Source of the DNA: Candidatus Poseidoniaceae archaeon
GTDB taxonomy: Archaea; Thermoplasmatota; Poseidoniia; Poseidoniales; Poseidoniaceae
Assembly (NCBI GenBank): GCA_029250385.1
Contig: JAQXFJ010000348.1
Location: forward strand, 1 to 6,425
DNA: 6,425 nt
Direction of reading: 5' to 3'
The notes below the pieces were generated by a model. It was not told the origin of the DNA, made no database searches, and was given only the letters and a program-made list of their open reading frames with translations. The position numbers and the translations under genes are program-made. This document shows positions 1-5,972 of the stretch, one piece after another. Every line of letters begins with the position of its first letter. The stretch's first letter is position 1.

Positions 1-549
1 CTCTTCGATAATATCGTATGGATACTTAGTAGCCATTGCCCTTAGAGCGGCCTCACTTTGGATTTGCACATAATTTTCGTAATCATCCACTTCGAAAAGA
101 GCCTCTGCTGCATCAAATACTCGCCACACAACTACGGCAGCAATATCAATTGGATTTGCGTTAACATCGTTAACTTTCAATTTTGCCGATTCAAAATTTC
201 TAATTCTAAAGATAACCTTGGTTTTCTCATATAGTGGATTGACAAACCAACGGAACCCTTCGGTTTTTACTGAACCAACATATTTACCAAAGAATTGGCA
301 TACTGCGGCTTCGTTTGGATTGATTACCACATAAGAATTCCACATAACAAACCATAGAATCGAAATAATTAATTGGAGAAGGACCCCAAGCGCAACGCCG
401 ATTGGTCCTGCTGCATAAAACGCAAAACATACTAGCCCAATTACTGGAACTACTATCAGGTGAATAAGTATCCCTAGCCAACCACTTAAGGATTTAATTT
501 CTATATCTCTAAATTGTATTTCATTCATTGCTGCGGTTTGGGTTTCCAT
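1..549 (-). CDS. SPFH-domain (stomatin/prohibitin/flotillin-like) membrane protein, C-terminus beyond the window
   Basis: This reading frame is open from an ATG at 549 to the left edge, giving 183 residues without a stop, so the C-terminal part is missing. Residues 24-46 and 49-70 are two hydrophobic segments that should form a membrane hairpin. The following part matches the start of an SPFH domain: N-P-N-E-A near 77-81, F-F-G-K-Y at 86-90, E-G-F-R-W-F-V-N-P at 97-105, then beta-rich sequence and V-V-V-W-R-V at 139-144, where SPFH proteins carry a conserved hydrophobic strand. Family members assemble into membrane-associated oligomers that organise membrane domains or control proteases; which role applies here cannot be read from this part. 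The start at 549 follows a gap with a TATA-like box. Met8 (528) is an alternative start. It lies on the same strand as bioY, 83 bases downstream of it, and probably has its own promoter. I am sure of the gene and fairly sure of the family. Confidence 0.85.
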   Translation of the reverse strand, partial: METQTAAMNEIQFRDIEIKSLSGWLGILIHLIVVPVIGLVCFAFYAAGPIGVALGVLLQLIISILWFVMWNSYVVINPNEAAVCQFFGKYVGSVKTEGFRWFVNPLYEKTKVIFRIRNFESAKLKVNDVNANPIDIAAVVVWRVFDAAEALFEVDDYENYVQIQSEAALRAMATKYPYDIIEE

Positions 550-563
550 TGTTTCACCATTTG

Positions 564-585
564 ATACCAGCCGAGACACTGGTAT
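564..585. promoter_or_regulatory. Perfect 7-bp inverted repeat in the bioY/SPFH gap, candidate operator
   Basis: ATACCAG (564-570) and CTGGTAT (579-585) are exact reverse complements separated by 8 bases. The repeat sits between the bioY stop (633) and the SPFH start (549). On the minus strand it lies just downstream of A/T-rich TATA-like sequence, where a repressor could bind. No T-run follows the stem on the minus strand, so it does not look like an intrinsic terminator, although a 3' processing hairpin for the bioY transcript is possible. I do not recognise it as a known operator. Confidence 0.4.
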
Positions 586-604
586 AATAGTATCTATATG
601 ATAT
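582..604 (-). promoter_or_regulatory. A/T-rich TATA-like region upstream of the SPFH gene
   Basis: Read on the minus strand this stretch contains CATATAG (600-594) followed by CTATTATACC (591-582). An archaeal TATA box lies about 26 bases before the transcript start. The first box would put the start near 570, inside the inverted repeat; the second would put it near 558, giving an almost leaderless message for the ATG at 549. The choice between the two cannot be made from sequence alone. Confidence 0.35.
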
Positions 605-632
605 CACTACAATATCAAAACTTTAGCGAATA

Positions 633-1244
633 TTACTCTGGTTGAGAATAAGACCACAATTTAGTAGTCACCAAAGCCATTACCACTATTTTGGCAAAGT
701 CCCAAATCAAGAATGGTTCAACTCCCCATTCAAATGCTTGAGCCATGTCAACGCCGTAAGATTCAGCTAGCCAAACAGTACCAATGAGATAGACTGGCAA
801 CATTGCCAATGTCCAGCAGACTATCTGGGCTTTTAGATCTGCAACTCCGGCTGTTCTGGAACGGTCTAATCCTTCAGCAATTAGCGCTGAAGCAATCGGG
901 AAGGAGATTAGATAACCGCCGCTAGCAATCAATTTACCGCTATCAAATAGCATATCGCCACCTTCAGCAAATACTGGAGCACCGATTGCACCGACTAAAA
1001 GATATAGGCAACCAGAAAAGAAAGCATCATTTCTTCGCAAATATACTCCTGTTGCTAAGACTGCAAAGGTTTGGAAGGTGTAAGGCACTGGAGTCCAAGG
1101 TACTGTAAAGGCAATTTGTGCACACAGAGCAGTCAGTCCAGCAAAAAAGGAAATCGAAATTGCTCTTTCTAAAATTGTTGACTCTTTGGCAGAAAGGGCT
1201 TGGTGCCATGTCTGGGGTTTGTTCCAATTGAATTCACTGAACAT
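633..1244 (-). CDS. bioY: Biotin transporter BioY (S-component of an energy-coupling factor transporter)
   Basis: BioY is the membrane subunit that captures biotin and carries it across the cytoplasmic membrane, usually with an EcfA/EcfA'/EcfT energising module. The 203-residue product has the usual BioY length and landmarks in order: an amphipathic N-terminus, then helices beginning near residue 29; V-P-Y-T-F-Q-T (53-59), matching the family's V-P-x-T-x-Q-T; Y-L-L-V-G-A-I-G-A-P-V-F (81-92); the signature G-G-Y-L-I-S-F-P (109-116), where the family usually has G-Y-L-x-G-F; and E-P-F-L-x-x-D-x-x-K (176-185) at the last helix. The ATG at 1244 lies 24 bases after the deacetylase stop, so it probably belongs to the same transcript. 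No ATPase or EcfT gene is visible nearby, so it either shares a remote module or works alone, as some BioY proteins have been reported to do. The Gly-to-Ser change at residue 114 in the signature is a minor oddity. Confidence 0.93.
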   Translation of the reverse strand: MFSEFNWNKPQTWHQALSAKESTILERAISISFFAGLTALCAQIAFTVPWTPVPYTFQTFAVLATGVYLRRNDAFFSGCLYLLVGAIGAPVFAEGGDMLFDSGKLIASGGYLISFPIASALIAEGLDRSRTAGVADLKAQIVCWTLAMLPVYLIGTVWLAESYGVDMAQAFEWGVEPFLIWDFAKIVVMALVTTKLWSYSQPE

Positions 1245-1268
1245 ATAGGTTGCTTGAATTGGCGGTTT

Positions 1269-2072
1269 TTAGTGATTCAGTATAGATTGAGGAATGGGAG
1301 GTTGCCATTTTCCTGATGATTTACTATGGTCTAATAGGTGCCAATATACCGTCTTTATTGGGACATTCGAGTCCTCTACTAACAAAATCAAATCATCTGT
1401 TGCTAACACTGAGGGCAGTTTTTTCCACGCTTGCTTGGCAAGCAATGATAGCGGAAATAACGATAATGCTGGGCCATTTATTGGCAGGCCCCATTTAGTT
1501 GCCCACTCGCGCTCGACTAAACTTGCCTCTGCGACTGAATGTCGTACTTTAGCCCAAGAATTACCTTTTCCCGCCTTGGATTTGGTTAACAAAGTATCAT
1601 TTATTGAACTGTCAAGTATTATTCCCGATTGCTTCAATACGCCCGCCATCCATGGAGCCATATATCCCGCTGGAGCTCTAAACCATGGACGAAATGATTC
1701 ACCTACTACACTTTTGATTTCTCCGCAGGCCTGGGTTATTGCTGTTTGGAACCCGTCTACGTCTTGTGGCCATGCTGACCATGACCGATGAGTTAAGCCA
1801 TGACATCCAATGGTGATCCGCTTTGGATAGGATGAAATTAGACTTACTAGCCAATGTCTAAACTCTTCATTTTGTAATGAATCTGCTATTACAAACAAGG
1901 TGACTGGGGATTTGTGTGAACTAAACCATTTTTCAAAGCCAATAATTCCTGAGGCCAATTGTTCACTTAATTGATTTGAATCAATCGGCTTTTTAGATCG
2001 TGTTGGATGTCCTTGATATTTTGGAATATGTCTTAAATCATCACAGTCAACAGTCAACCAAGTCTTTGTCAA
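1269..2072 (-). CDS. NodB-homology polysaccharide deacetylase family protein, cytoplasmic
   Basis: This 267-residue protein has the NodB-fold metal-dependent deacetylase motifs in order. Motif 1 is T-V-D-C-D-D (7-12), supplying catalytic and metal-binding aspartates; motif 2 is C-H-G-L-T-H (90-95), with metal ligands H91 and H95; motif 3 is F-R-A-P-A-G-Y (131-137); an L-D-S-S strand (153-156) and W-H-L-L-D-H (244-249) fit motifs 4 and 5. The family removes N- or O-acyl groups, typically from amino sugars; the substrate here is unknown. There is no signal peptide or membrane segment, so it should act in the cytoplasm, for example on a precursor or lipid-linked sugar facing inward. Translation starts at TTG (2072), because motif 1 lies only six residues in and no ATG fits. 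This TTG shares bases with the TGA of the upstream acetyltransferase (TTGA), indicating translational coupling. The catalytic set looks intact. Confidence 0.85.
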   Translation of the reverse strand: MTKTWLTVDCDDLRHIPKYQGHPTRSKKPIDSNQLSEQLASGIIGFEKWFSSHKSPVTLFVIADSLQNEEFRHWLVSLISSYPKRITIGCHGLTHRSWSAWPQDVDGFQTAITQACGEIKSVVGESFRPWFRAPAGYMAPWMAGVLKQSGIILDSSINDTLLTKSKAGKGNSWAKVRHSVAEASLVEREWATKWGLPINGPALSLFPLSLLAKQAWKKLPSVLATDDLILLVEDSNVPIKTVYWHLLDHSKSSGKWQPPIPQSILNH

Positions 2073-2647
2073 CTATCTCCACCTCTGTTGATATCAACTA
2101 TGTGAATCCGGTGTGGAACCGTTCGCCCACTAATCTCAATACCGATGAATTCTTCAACAGATTCTCCATCCCAAGACTGACAGATGGATGCCGCAGTAGC
2201 AAGTCCGGCTTCGTTATGTGGGTGTACAGTTATTTCAATTCTAAAGAATTCTTCTTGAGATGAAAGCCACTGAAAAATGGCATTAACACAGTTAATAGTC
2301 ACACTTTTTCGACGGTGTGGCGTTCTAACCCAATATCCGAGGTTATAGTTCGAATGAAGTAATTGAAGTTCATCTCCAAGCCCAATTAGCCCGATAAATT
2401 CTCGGGATACGTCATCGATTATCGACCAAAAATGAATTTGGCTAGAATTTGTTTGGGCTTCGACATCGTTTAACATATCTCGAATCTGTAATCTTGTTTC
2501 TTTACCTTTGTCAAGCCATGGAAGTGCGGAATAAGCCGAATCTGGGTCTTCCTTAATCGCATTTAGAATTGGCGTGAGGGCGCTACGATTTACCGGTATG
2601 AGAACAATATTGTCCTCAACAGAAAGTTCCGGTGTTTGATTCATCAT
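2069..2647 (-). CDS. GNAT-family N-acetyltransferase, RimJ/RimL-like
   Basis: The 192-residue product has the layout of RimJ/RimL-type acetyltransferases, which move an acetyl group from acetyl-CoA to an amine. Visible elements are an N-terminal strand-helix part, F-I-G-L-I-G-L (84-90) as a core strand, N-Y-N-L-G-Y-W-V (100-107) as the strand before the CoA loop, and R-I-E-I-T-V-H-P-H-N (136-145) with the Asn typical of motif B. The CoA pyrophosphate loop, normally R-x-x-G-x-G/A, reads R-R-K-S-V-T (112-117), so both usual glycines are replaced; activity may be altered. A GAGG ribosome-binding-like sequence (2652-2655) lies 4 bases before the ATG at 2647 and 7 bases before the second ATG at 2644, which makes Met2 a credible true start. 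The gene follows the zinc-ribbon gene by 6 bases and overlaps the deacetylase by 4. The target may be an amino sugar, a protein N-terminus or a small amine. Confidence 0.8.
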   Translation of the reverse strand: MMNQTPELSVEDNIVLIPVNRSALTPILNAIKEDPDSAYSALPWLDKGKETRLQIRDMLNDVEAQTNSSQIHFWSIIDDVSREFIGLIGLGDELQLLHSNYNLGYWVRTPHRRKSVTINCVNAIFQWLSSQEEFFRIEITVHPHNEAGLATAASICQSWDGESVEEFIGIEISGRTVPHRIHIVDINRGGDS

Positions 2648-2650
2648 TAT

Positions 2651-2655
2651 TCCTC
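2651..2655 (-). promoter_or_regulatory. Shine-Dalgarno-like GAGGA before the acetyltransferase
   Basis: GAGGA on the minus strand lies 3 bases before the ATG at 2647 and 6 bases before the ATG at 2644. The wider spacing is more typical, so this site argues for the second methionine as the start. It overlaps the TGA of the preceding zinc-ribbon gene, consistent with re-initiation within one message. Confidence 0.4.
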
Positions 2656-3814
2656 ACGATAAATGGGTCATTGCTTTAGCGACATTAGAATCATTTGGAT
2701 AAGTTATTTGCGCCATTTGTAGCATCCATTGAAGATGTTCTTCTCTACCTAGATAGCGCATTATAGTACCAATATGAGCCAACATGTCGAGATTACCATC
2801 CAAATGTGGACCTAGGGTGTCTAATTGTTGTGCTGCTTGAGTCAATTTACCTGTTTTTATCAGTTCCAACATCGTCACTACCTCTCGGTAAACTTGGCGT
2901 TCGTCCCAGGCATCCTTTGCCGGCCACGGCCAAATCCTACCATTATGTTGAGGTTCAGGAACATTATTTGACGCAACGACTTTTTGGTTTACATTATCAT
3001 TTACATCTGGAATATCAGGCACTTCTGGAGTAACAATCGGATTTTCAATAGTGGAGTCGCCCTGCGGGATTTCCGGCACCTCTGGAGTAATATCAACGGA
3101 CTCGGGAATTTCAGGAACATCGGGGGTAATTGTTGCTGTCTGCTCTAGTTGTTCAACATCAGGAATTTCGGGCACTTCCGGGGTATTGAGTGTCTCTGTG
3201 CTGACCGCAGCGGAGAATGGCAGGTCTGGAGTTGCAATTTCTTCTTCGATTATTTGCGGTTGCATATTTTCAGAAGAGGGCCCGACTGAGCCTGAAAGAT
3301 CTGTATTACTGTCACTATCTACGGTAAATAGTGAACCTTGTCCAGTATGGACTGGCTCTGCCACTTCGTCGAGGGGATTACCAACCGGGACGACAAAATC
3401 TATGTGTTTTGAAGGCGCATCATCCTTGGACAATTCGACTTCTCGAGGGGTTTCGTAATCTTGAACCTCAGAAAGTGTTGGACCTGAACTAGAAATAAAA
3501 TCAAATCCGGCATCTTGGCCGCCATCCTCAACTTCAAATTGGTCAACTTCTACCGTTACGTCTTCGAGAGATAAGACTGCTTCAACCGCGAAGTCATCGT
3601 CTTCGTCGTCTGTTTCTTGATTTAGTAGAGTTGTCATAATATCAGATTCTGTCGCTGATGGAGTGGCCATAGGTTGATCCCTTGCAGAGCGATCTAAGTT
3701 GTAATAACACAACTTACATTCTTTGGCCCCAATTGGGTTTGGAGTATTGCAATATGGGCAGATGTTTTGTTCGCCAGAAGTATCCTTCTTACGCCACCCA
3801 AACAAGTTACCCAC
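2654..3814 (-). CDS. Zinc-ribbon protein with acidic low-complexity middle, VPEIP repeats and a helical C-terminal domain
   Basis: I do not recognise a named family. From the GTG start at 3814 the protein has 386 residues. The first ten (V-G-N-L-F-G-W-R-K-K) resemble the short basic leader of many archaeal zinc-ribbon proteins. A four-cysteine zinc ribbon follows, C-P-Y-C (19-22) and C-K-L-C (33-36), spaced C-x2-C-x10-C-x2-C. Residues 40-290 are acidic, rich in Asp, Glu, Pro, Ser and Thr, and probably disordered; they contain an aspartate-rich patch at 66-75 and four T-P-x-V-P-x-I-P repeats at 211-271. A helical domain of about 94 residues (293-386) closes the protein and looks TPR-like. This suggests an adaptor joining a nucleic-acid- or protein-binding ribbon to a helical interaction domain. 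The frame stays open to ATGs at 3865 and 3895; starting there would add a hydrophobic stretch, but those starts run into the putative promoter. The gene leads the leftward operon. Confidence 0.75.
   Translation of the reverse strand: MGNLFGWRKKDTSGEQNICPYCNTPNPIGAKECKLCYYNLDRSARDQPMATPSATESDIMTTLLNQETDDEDDDFAVEAVLSLEDVTVEVDQFEVEDGGQDAGFDFISSSGPTLSEVQDYETPREVELSKDDAPSKHIDFVVPVGNPLDEVAEPVHTGQGSLFTVDSDSNTDLSGSVGPSSENMQPQIIEEEIATPDLPFSAAVSTETLNTPEVPEIPDVEQLEQTATITPDVPEIPESVDITPEVPEIPQGDSTIENPIVTPEVPDIPDVNDNVNQKVVASNNVPEPQHNGRIWPWPAKDAWDERQVYREVVTMLELIKTGKLTQAAQQLDTLGPHLDGNLDMLAHIGTIMRYLGREEHLQWMLQMAQITYPNDSNVAKAMTHLS
3002..3184 (-). repeat. Four in-frame copies of a ten-residue TPEVPEIPDV-type coding repeat
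   Basis: The copies lie at 3155-3184, 3098-3127, 3059-3088 and 3002-3031 and encode TPEVPEIPDV, TPDVPEIPES, TPEVPEIPQG and TPEVPDIPDV. Distances between copies are 57, 39 and 57 bases, all multiples of three. The variation is mostly at synonymous or conservative positions, so the peptide rather than the DNA appears to be conserved. The linkers between copies are unrelated in sequence and of 10, 3 and 9 residues. Such Pro-Glu-Val repeats usually form extended, non-globular spacers or short binding motifs. Confidence 0.85.
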
Positions 3815-3863
3815 CAATATAACGGCCAATGATAGAGTGTTTAAGTGATAGGGTTTCTCGGTC

Positions 3864-3874
3864 ATAATATAATT
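3864..3874. promoter_or_regulatory. Nearly symmetrical TATA-like box in the divergent spacer
   Basis: The sequence ATAATATAATT reads almost the same on both strands (AATTATATTAT). It lies about 51 bases before the helicase ATG at 3920 and about 55 bases before the GTG at 3814. With archaeal spacing of about 26 bases from TATA box to transcript start, each message would carry a leader of roughly 25-28 bases. It may serve one or both directions. No clear BRE or regulator site could be assigned. Confidence 0.4.
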
Positions 3875-3919
3875 CATTTGAATCAATACTATCATTTGGT
3901 GAAGGCAACTGGTAAGGCC

Positions 3920-5935
3920 ATGGCAAAGAAGGGCTCAGTCCGCAGGATGGATAATTCTCTGCCTGGCTCTAATTTGGAAGCTATTGACATATCTGAAGAA
4001 ATGCCTCACCAATGGAAACGTGGGCAAGAGCATTTTGACCGCTTTACTAAGTTAATTCGTATCGAATTAGATGATGAAACCGCTATGGTTGAAGAGCGCT
4101 GGAAAAAATGGAGTAAGCAACAGTTGGTTTCGGCTGGACTAGCTCTGTTTGAACTATCAGCCCGCACTCAAGGACGGTTCTTTGGGGAACCCATCGTTGT
4201 GTTTGAAGAATCTGGCCGAAACAGATTGCCTCAGCATCGGTTCTCACATGGTGATATTGTGTTGATTTCTCGTACTCGCCCGTGGGGTGAAAAGGTGTAT
4301 GAAGGAATCGTTTTAGATCGAGGGCCAACCAGAGTAAGAGTCGTAGTGAAAGATAAACCAAAAGACGTTAAAAAAGGCCGATGGAGATTGGATAAAGGCG
4401 CTAACCGGATTGCTCATGACCGCATGCATGAAGCACTTATTGCCTTCCATTCCACCGAATCTACCGGCGGCACCCCCTTACGAGATTTAATTCTAGGCTC
4501 ACTTCACGACCCAGTAAGTTCTGCTCAAAGGCCCCCGGAAATTAGTGGCAGAAGTAAAAAACCCAATCTTGGGAAATTATCATCACTAAATGAATCACAA
4601 CAATTAGCAGTAGAACAATCCATCAATTCGCGATTATCTCTAATTCAGGGACCGCCTGGAACCGGTAAGACATTTACCGCTATTCATCTGCTTAAGCGGC
4701 TTGCAGACATGGGAAAAGGTCCAATTTTAGCAAGTGCTGAATCAAATGTTGCGGTTGATAATTTACTCGAGGGTTTGATCGAAAACGGCGTCAATGCGAT
4801 TAGAATTGGTAAGCCTGTCAAGGTAAGGGAAACACTACGAGATAGTACATTAGACGCATTGATGGATCAACATCACCTGAAAGATGAAATTGAATATATT
4901 CGTGAGCAAAATGATGAACTGCGGAAGAGTTTGAATTCACTAAAAGGCAAGGAAAAGGGAATGACTCATCGTGATATTAAAAATAATTTCAAGGAGATAC
5001 GCCGTTTAGAAGATGATATTGTTACTTCATTGTTAGACGGTGCTGAAGTCATTTGTGCCACGACAATTGGCGCTGGACACCGTATCCTTGGGGACCGTAA
5101 ATTCCCTATTGTATTAATTGATGAAGCGACGCAAGCTAGCGAACCAAGCGCTTTAGTGCCAATTACTAGAGGATGTAGACAGCTGATTTTGGTTGGAGAT
5201 CACAAACAGTTACCACCTACCGTGATAAGTGAAAAAGCCGAAAGTGGCGGATTGAATCAATCATTGTTTGAACGGTTAAACAAATGTGGAATTCCTGCTC
5301 ATATGCTTACTATTCAATACCGAATGCATCCGGTCATAAGGGAATTTCCTAGCGCAAGATTTTATGACAATCGGTTAGATGATGGTTGCCAGCCATCAGA
5401 CAGACCAACTCCAGCAGGATTATTGTGGCCTGATTGGGATAATCCGTTAGCGTTTATTCCCGTGGACGGAGTTGAACAGCAAGACGAAGAAGGCAGCAGT
5501 AGGTCAAATTATGCAGAGGCTGCTAAGGTTTTAGCAATCGTCCAAGGCTTACTTGAACCAGGAGATTTGACAACCCGGGATATTGGCGTCATCACTCCTT
5601 ACAACGGCCAAGTAAGAGTTTTGGCTGATTTATTTGAACAAGCAGGGGGCAGAAATCAGGGAGATAGATACGAGGGCTTGGAAATCAAAAGCGTGGATGG
5701 CTATCAAGGCCGAGAAAAAGAAGTGATTGTATTTTCAACAGTAAGAGCTAACGACACCGGAGAAATCGGTTTTCTAAGTGATAAAAGGCGATTAAATGTC
5801 GCTTTATCTAGAGCTAAAAGAGGCCTTATCATAATCGGCAACCCCACCACGCTGCGTCACAATAAAACTTGGAATTCGTGGCTTGAATGGGTCGAGGAGC
5901 GTAATCTATTCGCTTGGCACCTATCCCAAGATTAA
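3920..5935 (+). CDS. UPF1/SMUBP2-like superfamily 1B DNA/RNA helicase
   Basis: A 671-residue helicase of the UPF1/IGHMBP2 type, which uses ATP to move 5' to 3' on single-stranded nucleic acid. All core motifs are visible (numbered from the ATG at 3920): Walker A G-P-P-G-T-G-K-T (244-251), motif Ia S-A-E-S-N-V-A-V-D-N near 274, motif II D-E-A-T (401-404), motif III G-D-H-K-Q-L-P-P (426-433), motif IV Q-Y-R-M-H-P (466-471), motif V D-G-Y-Q-G-R-E (593-599), and motif VI L-N-V-A-L-S-R-A-K (625-633). Residues 111-155 fit the beta-barrel 1B insertion and the charged 318-365 region fits the helical stalk of this family. There is no R3H or AN1 domain as in human IGHMBP2. The frame is open back to 3845; GTG at 3899 is another possible start. 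I prefer 3920 because it gives a basic M-A-K-K-G start and avoids the TATA-like box. Function is likely in replication, repair or RNA handling. Confidence 0.93.
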   Translation: MAKKGSVRRMDNSLPGSNLEAIDISEEMPHQWKRGQEHFDRFTKLIRIELDDETAMVEERWKKWSKQQLVSAGLALFELSARTQGRFFGEPIVVFEESGRNRLPQHRFSHGDIVLISRTRPWGEKVYEGIVLDRGPTRVRVVVKDKPKDVKKGRWRLDKGANRIAHDRMHEALIAFHSTESTGGTPLRDLILGSLHDPVSSAQRPPEISGRSKKPNLGKLSSLNESQQLAVEQSINSRLSLIQGPPGTGKTFTAIHLLKRLADMGKGPILASAESNVAVDNLLEGLIENGVNAIRIGKPVKVRETLRDSTLDALMDQHHLKDEIEYIREQNDELRKSLNSLKGKEKGMTHRDIKNNFKEIRRLEDDIVTSLLDGAEVICATTIGAGHRILGDRKFPIVLIDEATQASEPSALVPITRGCRQLILVGDHKQLPPTVISEKAESGGLNQSLFERLNKCGIPAHMLTIQYRMHPVIREFPSARFYDNRLDDGCQPSDRPTPAGLLWPDWDNPLAFIPVDGVEQQDEEGSSRSNYAEAAKVLAIVQGLLEPGDLTTRDIGVITPYNGQVRVLADLFEQAGGRNQGDRYEGLEIKSVDGYQGREKEVIVFSTVRANDTGEIGFLSDKRRLNVALSRAKRGLIIIGNPTTLRHNKTWNSWLEWVEERNLFAWHLSQD

Positions 5936-5961
5936 TGCGTAGATTGACAAAGTAAGCCATC

Positions 5962-5966
5962 AAGGA
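5962..5966 (+). promoter_or_regulatory. Shine-Dalgarno-like AAGGA before the RDD gene
   Basis: AAGGA lies 6 bases before the ATG at 5973, a good spacing. An in-frame stop (TAG at 5940) with no ATG, GTG or TTG codon in between confirms 5973 as the first usable start. The 37-base gap after the helicase has no TATA-like box, so read-through from the helicase transcript is likely. Confidence 0.45.
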
Positions 5967-5972
5967 CATTAC

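Noticed and set aside
284..481. A 65-codon open frame on the minus strand
   Set aside because: It is an out-of-frame shadow of the SPFH gene, which is read in another frame of the same strand.
564..585. The inverted repeat as an intrinsic terminator for bioY
   Set aside because: The stem is only 7 bp with an 8-base loop and no T-run follows on the minus strand.
1294..1791. A 165-codon open frame on the plus strand
   Set aside because: It lies fully opposite the deacetylase, whose catalytic motifs are intact, and its translation has no recognisable domain.
2000..2263. An 87-codon open frame on the plus strand
   Set aside because: It lies antisense across the acetyltransferase/deacetylase junction and has no family features.
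3002..3184. The regular repeats as a CRISPR-like array
   Set aside because: Repeats are short, vary at wobble positions, and stay in frame within a long coding region.
3051..3458. A 135-codon open frame on the plus strand with repeated S-G-I-S-G-T-S-G-V
   Set aside because: It is the antisense image of the VPEIP repeats in the zinc-ribbon gene; the low complexity and Pro/Glu-rich codons opposite explain the missing stops, and the minus frame has a clear zinc ribbon.
4083..4361. A 92-codon open frame on the minus strand
   Set aside because: It is inside the helicase N-terminal region on the opposite strand, with no motif or ribosome-binding site.
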